Origin: Gracilariopsis chorda
Taxonomy: Eukaryota; Rhodophyta; Florideophyceae; Gracilariales; Gracilariaceae
Assembly: GCA_003194525.1 (NCBI GenBank)
Contig: NBIV01000456.1
Coordinates: forward strand, 1 to 23,546
Reading direction: 5' to 3'
DNA: 23,546 nucleotides
Below the pieces are notes generated by a model. It searched no databases. It was not told the origin of the DNA and saw only the letters and a list, made by a program, of their open reading frames with translations. The position numbers were made by a program, and so were the translations under genes. Every line of letters begins with the position of its first letter. The stretch's first letter is position 1. Below, piece by piece: positions 1 to 10,451 of the stretch.

Positions 1-783
1 TTCAACGCGTAGGTCATACAACATTTGAGCTCCTCCAATATCTGAGAACGTTGTTCGGCACTAGGCGTAAGTATGAGAAGGTCATCCACGTATACCAGGA
101 TGTATGCATAAGTGTCAGCAGGTAACTTGCGCCTGAAAAACACATGGTGCATTGGGTAATTCTTCAAAACCTATGCCTTTAATGTCTGTGCTGGACTTCG
201 TATGCCATGCCAGATGGGCCTGGTTAAGCCCGTTTATAGCTTTTAGCAGTTTGTAGCATTGTGATTTAAGACCCGGAATGTAACGCGGTGACATCACCCA
301 CGCGTCTTCCTTGAGATCACCATTAAGGAATGCTGTCTTTATGTCAACATGGGCAACAAACATCTGAAGCACAACATCAGGTACAAGAACATGCGAACCA
401 AATTGAACGAAACAACTGGTGCATACGTCGCTAAGTAGTCCTCACCATATGTCTGGTTGTTGTGTACAGCCACTATTGGAGCTCGAAATCGGTCAACGGA
501 GTCGTCTGCATCAAGTCTTCAGCTTCAGTATGACATGCGTTGGTTAGGGGCTGGGACTTTGGTGAGTCATCCACAACCCATGTAGCCTTGTCTCCTAATG
601 ATGTCAGCTCGTCATCAATAGCCTGCCGCCCATTTCTCTCTTTCAGTTGGGGTTGCAGACAGTGCTTCTTTGAGTGAGGGATCATCAATCGTGGTAACCT
701 TCAACTCAGATTTGGCCGTGCGGCCATATTGCACCAGCGTTGTGGTTGCACGTGGCCTGGTGCGGACGAGAATAGCGTGACTG
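1..783 (-). pseudogene. A1 copy: reverse transcriptase N-terminal half (copia RT), broken, cut by window start
   Basis: This is the RT part of the leftmost A-family copy; the rest lies outside the window. Recognisable pieces in three frames are the RT entry motif near 690-600, HVDIKTAFLNGD (about 348-313, which carries the first catalytic Asp of palm motif A), and LVYVDDLLIL near 105-75 (the YVDD box). RT makes element cDNA in the virus-like particle. The copy is disrupted by several one-base indels that are absent from the other copies (for example an extra A in the run near 136 and an extra T near 540), plus the frameshift around 360-400 that all copies share. It is non-functional as given, but part of the damage may be consensus error. 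Confidence 0.85.
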
Positions 784-2809
784 TTACTCAGAGTCATAAT
801 TTACCCCTTCAATGTCACCTTCATCGTCAGTTGACACCTTCTTTCATCACTAGAACTGTGCTCGGCATCATCAATGTTTGATGTTGCAGGGTCAATCATC
901 ATGTCTGTAGCTGCCTCAGGGTGGTTTATGGTACCATTTTCTGAGGTTTACATGACGTCCTTAACATCGTCAACAGGAACTCATCCGAGCTGATGGCATC
1001 CATGTCTCCTCAGAACTACAAGCATAATCTGATGTACTCTCCTCATCCTTATAGTTGCTAAGATAGGATGCACAAGGGACCTAGACTCATCAAAGGTGAC
1101 ATGACGTGACCGTACTACTCGAGTAATATGGTCGTCATCACTAACTAGAACCTCGTAACACCATACTCAAGAGTCTGCAGGTACATTCCTCAAGAGCACG
1201 AGACCCGAACATGGTGCCGGATTCATTTTTTAATACGTATGCGGCACATCCTAATGCTTTGATATACGTCAAAGGAGGCTAGTTTCAGTCAGTAGGACAT
1301 ACGGAGTCACGCCGTCGTGTGGAGTGCAGCACTCTATTGCGAACATAAATCACATGTTTTTTAGTGCATACGACCACAACCTTCTGTAAGATTGGCTTGG
1401 AATGAGCAAAGCTCGGGCAGCTTGAACCATAGTGCGATTGATGCGGTCTGCAATAGAATTATGTTCTGGGGTATACAGTGGAGAAAAAGATACCTCCTGG
1501 AGACCATTCTTGGGATTCTCTTGCAAGGCAATGTTACCATTCTGCATTGTCAGAGTGCAGTTTTCGAATAAGCACATTGCTCTTCTCCGAAGCTGTTTGA
1601 GCTTTTGCCTCACACCCAGGAACACTTCACCGATCTCAAACCTTTGCAACATGAACCCAAGTACTGCGTATCGCGAGTGATCATCCACAAATACAGACGC
1701 AAAGCGGAATTGGTCTGGGAATGATGGCACTAACGGACCCATAATGTCTGAGTGCCAGGCCAATGTCCCCAACGTGCTTGGCCCGTTTAAACTTGCCCAG
1801 AAATGGCAGCTTATGTGCCTTGCCAAGGCGACATGACCCACATAGCTCCTCCATGCAATTGATCTTCGGGACTCCATCGACATGGCCGTGAACCTGTTGT
1901 AGGTCATCCTCATTCATATGTGCCAGTCGCCGATGCCACAATGATTGTGCGGTCGTCCGGTGCAGAAAGCATCTTGGATATGTACGTATGGGCGATTGGG
2001 TTGGGCAAGGTGCAAAAACCGGAGCGATGATGACGAGACCATGTCCAACCTCAAACCCATCTTCATGTTGTAGGCGTACCTCCTTATCACAGAACAGTGA
2101 TTGGATACCTTTATCAGCTAAACAACCCACAGACACTAAGTTGTATCCAAGATTCGGAGCAAGCAGTACTTCCGACAACCTGAGGTTCACATCAAAGAAG
2201 GGTAGTATGACATCTTCTTCTTGGGTGGCAGTGCCAGTGGTGTTGTCCGCCTAGTTCAATTGTCTTATCTGGCATGTCAATTAGTGTGTTTGGAACAAAA
2301 TCAGATACAGAAAAGAAGAAATGAGAGGTAGCACCACTGTCTGCAAATGTGTCCATGCAATCAAAAACCGGCCGGTACCACTGATGACTTCTCACTTGCA
2401 AATCCAGCAATCTCAACCTTGGACGCCTTCCGTGATGACTTCCGGAGCGCTTGGGCTTTTCGACTGAGTTGAGCTTCAGCTGATCCAAGATCGCTTGTGG
2501 CAAGTGGTTGTCAGGGTTATCTGGATTCATGTGACAGCGGTCTTGAGTGTTGTCCATCGCGCTCACAGAAAGTGCAATGGTACCCGTTTCTGCTTCCAGC
2601 AGCACATGCAACGACCAGTGGGTCATTAACTGTTGTTGAATGTGATGCATTACCATCATTTTCGTTAGCATTTGATGATTTTGCTGTGTCCAATTATACG
2701 GGCACCACCCCTGTTCCTGTTGTTCTTGCGACTGCGACCTCTACCAGACCTGACTGAACCCATTTCGTGGGCATTGTATTCATCAATCAGAGTTGTCGCC
2801 ACGTAGTCC
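784..2809 (-). pseudogene. A1 copy: nucleocapsid-protease-integrase region, heavily frameshifted
   Basis: The same protein pieces as the intact 616-codon frame at 11973-13823 are spread over at least three frames. They include the protease motif DSGATSHFFF (about 2345-2316), the zinc-binding LWHRRLAH...CGSC segment of integrase (about 1950-1840), and integrase core pieces with VFVDDHSRYAVLGFM. In-frame stop codons TAA at 948-950 and TAA at 784-786 match those of the other copies. Single-base indels are frequent (for example near 964, 1005, 1079, 1157, 1215, 1531, 2246, 2370 and 2562), and most occur in no other copy. Protease would mature Gag-Pol and integrase would insert the cDNA, but neither can be made from this copy. 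Confidence 0.85.
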
Positions 2810-3406
2810 GTGTGAGTTCGAAATCTCCTGGGTCCTAAGTGCTGCTGCAGTTGACTCCAAATGAGCAGCTGGGGTCAATAGATGCCAGAAGCATGGGTGC
2901 CTTGTAAGATTCTGGCTATAGCGGCATCCTTGCCCATGCGGTCCAGCTGCGAGAACAGAGAGGCAAACTGGTCCACATACATTGGACATGTTTTGGCCGT
3001 TATACGACATTCTGAACAGCTGCGTTTGCACTGCTATACGAGACACTGTCCTGTTTGATGCATATCGTGCAAACAGTAGCTGAAGCATGCGACCGAGGTC
3101 ATCATCTACATCCATAACTACACGCAGTGGGGCATCGCCAAGTGCACAAATGATGATTGCACATGCCTTTTCGCGCTTTGCAACTATACGGGAGGGGGTC
3201 TGGGTAGCAGTAGAACCAAACGCTTGTGTCATTATAGCACTGGATGACTCCTCCTAACTTGACATCACAACATTCCAGACACTTTAAATCGACAAGCGGG
3301 ACGTAGACGGTGTCGCCAGATGGTATAATCTTCGCTCCGCTTACCGTGGAAAGCGCGGGATCTTCACACCAGAAGTGGATTATGACTCAACTACGGAGTC
3401 TGGCAT
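2810..3406 (-). pseudogene. A1 copy: gag (capsid-like) region, broken
   Basis: This is the copia Gag shell protein. The probable ATG is at 3406. The N-terminal part resembles the Gag segment ending in a conserved aromatic (F.GK...DYT.W); a 149-codon piece starts at 3232 and carries DLGRMLQLLFARYAS. In-frame TAA and TAG stops near codons 9 and 51 are shared with the other copies. Two compensating indels (one in the TTTAAA region near 3285, one in GGAAAGC near 3350) locally shift the frame, and another near 2980 ends the capsid frame early. The frame break before the nucleocapsid at about 2820-2840 is common to all copies. Confidence 0.75.
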
Positions 3407-3808
3407 GGTTCCAGAAGAAGTTCAGTAACCAAAATTGGAACAAATAATGCACGGAAATGAAGGACAGTGAGGGACTCGATGCTTAGAATCGCTATCAGAA
3501 TAGACAAAAGAGCTGTTCGAGAGGTGCAGCTGTGGACTGATAGCGGATTGGTAGTACTTGAAGGGGAAGGGAAAGGAAAGGTAGGGGAATGCCAAGGAAG
3601 TTTGCCAGCTCTGGCTCCGATTTACTTGGAGGTTCTACAATAACAACTTATATAGAACTCTAACTTCATCTTAGTCGCAACTTCGACTTCAACTGAAACC
3701 TAAACCAGTAGCTGGGGACACTCAATACTACCAATCATCATGTAACATAACATAGCCACGCTAGCACTAACTCATGATACCTTACATCAACTTGTTCATA
3801 TGAAATGA
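3407..3808 (-). repeat. LTR-like module 1 plus gag leader (unit 1)
   Basis: Between gag and LTR module 2 lies a diverged, 5'-truncated relative of the B LTR. Segments such as GATTTACTTGGAGGT, ACCTAAACC and CACTCAATACTACCAATCATCAT are shared, between about 3545 and 3775. On the minus strand it has a TATA box (TATATAAG, complement of 3647-3654). From there about 240 nt lead to the gag ATG at 3406. I could not fix its ends, and I found neither a half-tRNA nor a tRNA-3'-end primer site, so its identity as A's own 5' LTR is an inference. Confidence 0.6.
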
Positions 3809-4145
3809 TGTTGATGATGTTGGGCTTCGGCAGAAAGGAAAAGGAAAGAAAGAAAGAAATAAAGAGTAAAGGTTGCCAGGCTTGGGTCGAGTTTATTTGG
3901 TACTGCGACTTCGGAGTCTTATATAGCACATCTACTTCGCACTTCCACCACAAGAAAACCCTTCACCAATAAGTGGGGACACCCAATACCACCAATCATA
4001 ATCAAACATAACACAATAAGGGTTGCACACACTGATTACAGCTAAGTACAACCATGCATAACATCATAACACCACATTACAACAACGCACACCAAGTGAA
4101 CCAAGCAGCCAACAATGCGCAACAAGTGAACCAGACATGCCAACA
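3809..4145 (-). repeat. LTR-like module 2: compact complete LTR, TGTTG...CAACA (unit 1)
   Basis: A 337-bp segment begins TGTTGATG and ends GCCAACA, so either strand has the TG...CA ends of an LTR. On the minus strand it reads U3, then a TATA box (TATATAAG, complement of 3918-3925), then AATAAA (complement of 3892-3897), then a pyrimidine-rich stretch (complement of the GGAAA/GAAAG run at about 3837-3862). It shares ATAAGTGGGGACACCCAATAC and CAACGCACACCAA-type pieces with the B LTR but is strongly diverged and much shorter. No 5-bp target duplication is visible. It could be A's own LTR or a solo LTR of a third family. Confidence 0.65.
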
Positions 4146-4152
4146 ATGTGCC

Positions 4153-4932
4153 TTTTGGCAGTAGTACCTGTGCTGTCACTGAAAACCAAATGTTCCGGGG
4201 AGCATGGGCTGTTTTTGGAGGGTACCTCTGCAAAAGCGCATATGTGCGTGTGCGCGAACCCAACGTGAAACTGGCTTCTGATTGGCTACTGCAAATGTAC
4301 ATATGCAACGTGGTGCGTACAAGTGGTATGGCATAACTGGATCGGTTGGGCACACCCACGTGTCCAGCTACTACAGTGGTCACAGTGTACGTTGTGTGCA
4401 GGGGATACTGGTGAAGTGGTTGACAGCTGGTACAAGTGGTACAGCAGTGGTTGGTACAATGGTAAGGTGCGCATGCACTGTCAACATGTTTACACATGCA
4501 CGGGTATATTGATGACGTGGGTGTTGTGTGCTTTGCCACATGATGACATGGCACTAACACCACAGGTTACGTGCCGACTTACCGTGACGTGTTGACTTAC
4601 CGCGATGTGTTGGCATGTGCTGGCGTGTGTTGGAGTCGTGAATTTGTGCCTTGTCATGGTCATGTGTATGCACGTAACTATTACGGAACGTTGGTGCGTT
4701 GGTGTGCGTTGATGTAATGAGGTTGTGCTGAGCTGGCTATGCCATGTTAGATGATGATTGGTAGTATTGACTGTCCCTGCTTAGTGGTTTAGGTTTTACT
4801 TGTAGTTGGTGTTCCCGCCCAATTCGAGTTTAGAGTGGTATATAAGATGTGTCTGAAGGACCTCCAAGTAAATCCAAGCTATAGCTGGCGAACTTCCCTT
4901 CCATCCCCTCAACTTCCTTTCAACTTGCAACG
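4153..4932 (+). repeat. Solo LTR of the B family, plus orientation (unit 1)
   Basis: This is the near-identical reverse complement of the B LTRs (16631-17410, 22669-23440), about 780 bp long, and it reads from U3 to U5 on the plus strand. The outer ends are slightly decayed (TTTTGGCAG instead of TGTTGGCAG; TTGCAACG instead of TTTCAACA). A TATA box GGTATATAA is at 4837-4845, so any transcript would run antisense into the A2 RNase H. No flanking 5-bp duplication is visible and no B internal sequence is attached. The right end sits one to two bases from the stop codon of the truncated RNase H. Open frames inside it on both strands are not credible genes. Confidence 0.88.
4837..4845 (+). promoter_or_regulatory. 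TATA box of the plus-oriented solo LTR (unit 1)
   Basis: GGTATATAA lies about 90 nt from the LTR's 3' end, the same place as in both B LTRs. If still active it would drive plus-strand RNA antisense to A-family pol. Confidence 0.55.
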
Positions 4933-4933
4933 C

Positions 4934-5314
4934 TCAAGATATCCACATTAGCTCTTGACTTGCCATCAGTAATGCGTAGTACTCAGACTCGCCTGTAGAC
5001 AATGCCACCGACGCCTGCTTACGAGCACCATACAAACAAACACATGACCCAAATTTGACCATGAAGCCAGACAAGGACTTGCGATCAGTGATATCACCTG
5101 CGTAATCAGAGTCGACATAACCATTCAGCAGGAGGTTCCCAGAGTGGTACACAAGTCCATGGTGAGTAGTGCCACGTAAATACCTCAGAACGCGCTTCAC
5201 CGCTCGATGACAATATCGAGTTGGTGCTTTCTGGAAGCGTGCTAAGATAAGTACAGGTCCCAATATGTCCAAACGGGTGCGTAATGCCAGGTACAGCAGA
5301 GACCGGATCATCTG
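4934..5314 (-). pseudogene. A2 copy: RNase H domain, 3'-truncated
   Basis: A 125-codon frame (from 5311) begins in the RT connection with SLLYLALRTR and continues with the RNase H motifs YVDSDYAGD (residues 65-73) and STGESEYYAL (105-114). These give the catalytic Asp and Glu that degrade the RNA strand during reverse transcription. The domain stops at LMW-Ile-Ser-stop: the third catalytic Asp (DNQ-type motif), the terminal KHID-type motif, the polypurine tract and the 3' LTR of A are all missing. The stop (4934-4936) lies immediately next to the reversed B-family LTR, so the truncation is at that junction. The frame is the same as the RT part but is separated from it by TAG at 5315-5317. Confidence 0.88.
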
Positions 5315-6312
5315 CTAATACAACTGGACTTCATACGGTGACTTATCCTCCTCCACATCAAGTGAGAAAAAAAAGGATTCCACCATTTGGCTCCGTGAAG
5401 GCTTGCTATACTCAAGTCCAAACTGCCGTAACATGCCCCTGACCTACAACGGCTGTGCAAGTTTCACACCTAGCATTTGGCCATTGGAGTTCATATTCCA
5501 GCTTAACTCAACACCAAGATACATTCTGACACGAGTTTCAACGCGTAGGTCATACAACAATTTGAGCTCCTCCAATATCTGAGAACGTTGTTCGGCACTA
5601 GACGTAAGTATGAGAAGGTCATCCACGTATACCAGGATGTATGCATAAGTGTCAGCAGGTAACTTGCGCCTGAAAACACATGGTGCATTGGGTAATTCTT
5701 CAAAACCTATGCCTTTAATGTCTGTGCTGGACTTCGTATGCCATGCCAGATGGGCCTGGTTAAGCCCGTTTATAGCTTTTAGCAGTTTGTAGCATTGTGA
5801 TTTAAGACCCGGAATGTAACGCGGTGACATCACCCACGCGTCTTCCTTGAGATCACCATTAAGGAATGCTGTCTTTATGTCAACATGGGCAACAAACATC
5901 TGAAGCACAACATCAGGTACAAGAACATGCGAACCAAATTGAACGAAACAACTGGTGCATACGTCGCTAAGTAGTCCTCACCATATGTCTGGTTGTTGTG
6001 TACAGCCACTATTGGAGCTCGAAATCGGTCAACGGAGTCGTCTGCATCAAGTTTCAGCTTCAGTATGACATGCGTTGGTAGGGGCTGGGACTTTGGTGAG
6101 TCATCCACAACCCATGTAGCCTTGTCTCCTAATGATGTCAGCTCGTCATCAATAGCATGCCGCCATTTCTCTCTTTCAGTTGGGGTTGCAGACAGTGCTT
6201 CTTTGAGTGAGGGATCATCAATCGTGGTAACCTCAACCTCAGATTTGGCCGTGCCGGCCATATGCCACCAGCGTTGTGGTGCACGCCTGGTGCGACGAGA
6301 ATAGCGTGACTG
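5315..6312 (-). pseudogene. A2 copy: reverse transcriptase, frameshifted with two TAG stops
   Basis: This is a copia-type RT. The first piece (6261-5875) contains REKWRHAIDDELTSL and YGEDYLATYAPVVSF, typical of the RT N-terminus. After a -1 frame change around 5880-5915 the second piece (5908-5444) has HVDIKTAFLNGDL (Asp-10 of the piece, motif A) and ILVYVDDLLIL (YVDD at 94-97). TAG at 5444-5446 and TAG at 5315-5317 interrupt the same frame before the connection and RNase H. The usual YGLKQA box reads INGLNQA here. The same breaks occur in unit 3 and, where present, in unit 4, so they predate the duplication. Catalytic residues are present but the protein cannot be made in one piece without recoding. 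Confidence 0.88.
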
Positions 6313-6474
6313 TTACTCAGAGTCATAATTTACCCCTTCAATGTCACCTTCATCGTCAGTTGACACCTCTTCATCACTAGAACTGTGCTCGGCATCATCA
6401 ATGTTTGATGTTGCAGGGTCAATCATCATGTCTGTAGCTGCCTCAGGGTGGTTTATGGTACCATTTTCTGAGGT
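6313..6474 (-). other. A2 acidic IN-RT linker between two in-frame TAA codons
   Basis: The pol frame is closed by TAA at 6475-6477, stays open for 53 codons rich in Ser, Asp and Glu, meets a second TAA at 6313-6315 and then continues into RT in the same frame. The second stop is followed by CAGTCA, which fits the stop-CARYYA context associated with leaky termination in TMV-like viruses. The first stop is followed by ACCTCA, which does not fit. Confidence 0.7.
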
Positions 6475-8324
6475 TTACATGACGTCCTTAACATCGTCAA
6501 CAGAGAACTCATCCGAGCTGATGGCATCCATGTCATCCTCAGAACTACAAGCATAATCTGATGTACTCTCCTCATCCTTATAGTTGCTAAGATAGGATGC
6601 ACAAGGGAACCTAGACTCATCAAAGGTGACATGACGTGACCGTACTACTCGAGTAATATGGTCGTCATCACTAACTAGAACCTCGTAAACACCATACTCA
6701 AGAGTCTGCAGGTACATTCCCTCAAGAGCACGAGACCCGAACATGGTGCCCGGATTCATTTTTAATACGTATGCGGCACATCCTAATGCTTTGATATACG
6801 TCAAAGGAGGCCTAGTTTCAGTCAGTAGGACATACGGAGTCACGCCAGTCGTGGAGTGCAGCACTCTATTGCGAACATAAATCACATGTTTTAGTGCATA
6901 CGACCACAAACCTTCTGTAAGATTGGCTTGAATGAGCAAAGCTCGGGCAGCTTGAACCATAGTGCGATTGATGCGGTCTGCAATAGAATTATGTTCTGGG
7001 GTATACAGTGGAGAAAAAGATACCTCCTGGAGACCATTCTTGGGATTCTCTTGCAAGGCAATGTACCATTCTGCATTGTCAGAGTGCAGTTTTCGAATAA
7101 GCACATGCTCTTCTCCGAGCTGTTTGAGCTTTTGCCTCACACCCAGGAACACTTCACCGATCTCAAACCTTTGCAACATGAACCCAAGTACTGCGTATCG
7201 CGAGTGATCATCCACAAATACAGACGCAAAGCGGAATTGGTCTGGGAATGATGGCACTAACGGACCCATAATGTCTGAGTGCACAATGTCCCCAACGTGC
7301 TTGGCCCGTTTAAACTTGCCCAGAAATGGCAGCTTATGTGCCTTGCCAAGGCGACATGACCCACATAGCTCCTCCATGCAATTGATCTTCGGGACTCCAT
7401 CGACATGGCCGTGAACCTGTTGTAGGTCATCCTCATTCATATGTGCCAGTCGCCGATGCCACAATGAACTTGTGCGGTCGTCCGGTGCAGAAAGCATCTT
7501 GGATATGTACGTATGGGCGATTGGGTTGGGCAAGGTGCAAAAACCGGAGCGATGATGACGAGACCCATGTCCAACCTCAAACCCATCTTCATGTTGTAGG
7601 CGTACCTCCTTATCACAGAACAGTGATTGGATACCTTTATCAGCTAAACAACCCACAGACACTAAGTTGTATCCAAGATTCGGAGCAAGCAGTACTTCCG
7701 ACAACCTGAGGTTCACATCAAAGAAGGGTAGTATGACATCTTCTTCTTGGGTGGCAGTGCCAGTGGTGTTGTCCGCTAGTTCAATTGTCTTATCTGGCAT
7801 GTCAATTAGTGTGTTTGGAACAAAATCAGATACAGAAAAGAAGAAATGAGAGGTAGCACCACTGTCTGCAAATGTGTCCATGCAATCAAAAACCGGCGGT
7901 ACCACTGATGACTTCTCACTTGCAAATCCAGCAATCTCAACCTTGGACGCCTTCCGTGATGACTTTCCGGAGCGCTTGGGCTTTTCGACTGAGTTGAGCT
8001 TCAGCTGATCCAAGATCGCTTGTGGCAAGTGGTTGTCAGGGTTATCTGGATTCATGTGACAGCGGTCTTGAGTGTGTCCATCGCGCTCACAGAAAGTGCA
8101 ATGGTACCCGTTTCTGCTTCCAGCAGCACATGCACGACCAGTGGGTCATTAACTGTTGTTGAATGTGATGCATTACCATCATTTTCGTTAGCATTTGATG
8201 ATTTGCTGTGTCCAATTATACGGGCACCACCCCTGTTCCTGTTGTTCTTGCGACTGCGACCTCTACCAGACCTGACTGAACCCATTTCGTGGGCATTGTA
8301 TTCATCAATCAGAGTTGTCGCCAC
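6475..8324 (-). pseudogene. A2 copy: nucleocapsid-protease-integrase polyprotein segment, one-base deletion in the knuckle region
   Basis: Two frames (8324-8052 and 8055-6475) together correspond to the single 616-codon frame of unit 3. The break is a GGG run at about 8143-8145, where unit 3 has GGGG, and it removes the CCHC knuckle from the frame. The 526-codon downstream part carries the protease motif DSGATSHFFF (residues 64-73), the integrase zinc-binding H...H...C..C (LWHRRLAH, CGSC), and the catalytic core with HSDIMGPL and HSDNAEW. The expected third acidic residue in the (A)E(R.N) motif is Asp (IADRINR). The frame ends with an acidic tail at TAA 6475-6477. Upstream gag is in another frame. 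Confidence 0.88.
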
Positions 8325-8925
8325 GTAGTCCCGTGTGAGTTCGAAATCTCCTGGGTCCTAAGTGCTGCTGCAGTTGACTCCAATGAGCAGCTGGGGTCAA
8401 TAGATGCCAGAAGCATGGGTGCCTTGTAAGATTCTGGTATAGCGGCATCCTTGCCCATGCGGTCCAGCTGCGAGAACAGAGAGGCAAACTGGTCCACATA
8501 CTTGGACATGTTTTGGCCGTTATACGACATTCTGAACAGCTGCGTTTGCACTGCATACGAGACACTGTCCTGTTTGATGCATATCGTGCAAACAGTAGCT
8601 GAAGCATGCGACCGAGGTCATCATCTACATCCATAACTACACGCAGTGGGGCATCGCCAAGTGCACAAATGATGATTGCACATGCCTTTTCGCGCTTTGC
8701 AACTATACGGGAGGGGGTCTGGGTAGCAGTAGAACCAAACGCTTGTGTCATTATAGCACTGGATGACTCCTCCTAACTTGACATCACAACATTCCAGACA
8801 CCTTTAAATCGACAAGCGGGACGTAGACGGTGTCGCCAGATGGTATAATCTTCGCTCCGCTTACCGTGGAAGCGCGGGATCTTCACACCAGAAGTGGATT
8901 ATGACTCAACTACGGAGTCTGGCAT
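8325..8925 (-). pseudogene. A2 copy: gag (capsid-like) region with two early stops and a frameshift
   Basis: The ATG at 8925 opens a frame that matches copia Gag N-termini (KIPRFHGKRSEDYTIWRHRL). It is interrupted by TAA at codon 9 (8899-8901) and TAG at codon 51 (8773-8775), and goes on with MTQAFGSTATQ, then DLGRMLQLLFARYAS. A missing T at about 8554 (GCACTGCATACG instead of GCACTGCTATACG) shifts the frame in this unit only. The capsid C-terminal part continues as FRMSYNGQNMSKYVDQFASL (8551-8309). A -1 change near 8340-8365, common to all units, separates it from the nucleocapsid-protease frame. Confidence 0.8.
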
Positions 8926-9328
8926 GGTTCCAGAAGAAGTTCAGTAACCAAAATTGGAACAAATAATGCACGGAAATGAAGGGACAGTGAGGGACTCGAT
9001 GCTTAGAATCGCTATCAGAATAGACAAAAGAGCTGTTCGAGAGGTGCAGCTGTGGACTGATAGCGGATTGGTAGTACTTGAAGGGGAAGGGAAAGGAAAG
9101 GTAGGGGAATGCCAAGGAAGTTTGCCAGCTCTGGCTCCGATTTACTTGGAGGTTCTACAATAACAACTTATATAGAACTCTAACTTCATCTTAGTCGCAA
9201 CTTCGACTTCAACTGAAACCTAAACCAGTAGCTGGGGACACTCAATACTACCAATCATCATGTAACATAACATAGCCACGCTAGCACTAACTCATGATAC
9301 CTTACATCAACTTGTTCATATGAAATGA
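8926..9328 (-). repeat. LTR-like module 1 plus gag leader (unit 2)
   Basis: This is the same composite as 3407-3808: leader next to gag, then a 5'-truncated LTR relative (about 9065-9295) with a minus-strand TATATAAG at the complement of 9167-9174. It is almost identical to unit 1 apart from a few single-base indels (for example GAAGGGACAG instead of GAAGGACAG near 8979). There is no host gene here. Confidence 0.6.
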
Positions 9329-9667
9329 TGTTGATGATGTTGGGCTTCGGCAGAAAGGAAAAGGAAAGAAAGAAAGAAAATAAAGAGTAAAGGTTGCCAG
9401 GCTTGGGGTCGAGTTTATTTGGTACTGCGACTTCGGAGTCTTATATAGCACATCTACTTCGCACTTCCACCACAAGAAAACCCTTCACCAATAAGTGGGG
9501 ACACCCAATACCACCAATCATAATCAAACATAACACAATAAGGGTTGCACACACTGATTACAGCTAAGTACAACCATGCATAACATCATAACACCAAATT
9601 ACAACAACGCACACCAAGTGAACCAAGCAGCCAACAATGCGCAACAAGTGAACCAGACATGCCAACA
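9329..9667 (-). repeat. LTR-like module 2, TGTTG...CAACA (unit 2)
   Basis: The 339-bp counterpart of 3809-4145, with the same ends, a minus-strand TATA box, and AATAAA at the complement of 9414-9419. It reads ACCAAATTAC near 9592, where units 1 and 3 read ACCACATTAC. Confidence 0.65.
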
Positions 9668-9674
9668 ATGTGCC

Positions 9675-10450
9675 TTTTGGCAGTAGTACCTGTGCTGTCA
9701 CTGAAAACCAAATGTTCCGGGGAGCATGGGCTGTTTTGGAGGGTACCTCTGCAAAAGCGCATATGTGCGGTGTGCGCGAACCCAACGTGAAACTGGCTTC
9801 TGATTGGCTACTGCAAATGTACATATGCAACGTGGTGCGTACAAGTGGTATGGCATAACTGGATCGGTTGGCACACCCACGTGTCCAGCTACTACAGTGG
9901 TCACAGTGTACGTTGTGTGCAGGGGATACTGGTGAAGTGGTTGACAGCTGGTACAGTGGTACAGCAGTGGTTGTACAATGGTAAGGTGCGCATGCACTGT
10001 CAACATGTTTACACATGCACGGGTATATTGATGACGTGGGTGTTGTGTGCTTTGCCACATGATGACATGGCACTAACACCACAGGTTACGTGCCGACTTA
10101 CCGTGACGTGTTGACTTACCGCGATGTGTTGGCATGTGCTGGCGTGTGTTGGAGTCGTGAATTTGTGCCTTGTCATGGTCATGTGTATGCACGTAACTAT
10201 TACGGAACGTTGGTGCGTTGGTGTGCGTTGATGTAATGAGGTTGTGCTGAGCTGGCTATGACATGTTAGATGATGATTGGTAGTATTGACTGTCCCTGCT
10301 TAGTGGTTTAGGTTTTACTTGTAGTTGGTGTTCCCGCCCAATTCGAGTTTAGAGTGGTATATAAGATGTGTCTGAAGGACCTCCAAGTAAATCCAAGCTA
10401 TAGCTGGCGAACTTCCCTTCCATCCCTCAACTTCCTTTCAACTTGCAACG
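9675..10450 (+). repeat. Solo LTR of the B family, plus orientation (unit 2)
   Basis: The counterpart of 4153-4932, 776 bp. A TATA box is at 10356-10364. Several bases are missing or changed relative to units 1 and 3, for example GGTACAGTGG for GGTACAAGTGG near 9951, and GGCTATGACATG for GGCTATGCCATG near 10253. It abuts the truncated RNase H of the A3 copy. Confidence 0.88.
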
Positions 10451-10451
10451 C

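Larger units (their letters stand above)
1..5536 (-). repeat. Tandem macro-repeat, unit 1
   Basis: First of at least three head-to-tail units of about 5.5 kb. The landmark TTCAACGCGTAGGTC occurs at 1, 5537, 11035 and 16556. In minus-strand order, each unit holds LTR-like modules, A-family gag, protease, integrase and RT, a truncated RNase H, and a reversed LTR. The cut point used here (inside RT) is arbitrary because the window itself starts inside RT. Unit 1 is the noisiest copy: positions 1-3240 carry many one-base insertions and deletions relative to units 2 and 3, whereas 3240-5536 is close to the other units. Confidence 0.95.

Noticed and set aside
4042..4595. Open frames of 62-173 codons on both strands inside the LTRs (also near 9564-10114, 15084-15614, 16969-17387, 23003-23447)
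   Set aside because: They coincide with LTR U3 sequence. They are Cys/His/Tyr-rich because of GT/AC-rich repeats, change frame between copies, and match no known family.
5993..7251. Plus-strand open frames of 60-107 codons opposite integrase and RT (also in units 1 and 3)
   Set aside because: They lie entirely antisense to well-supported protease-integrase-RT coding, have no motif, and repeat only because the unit repeats.
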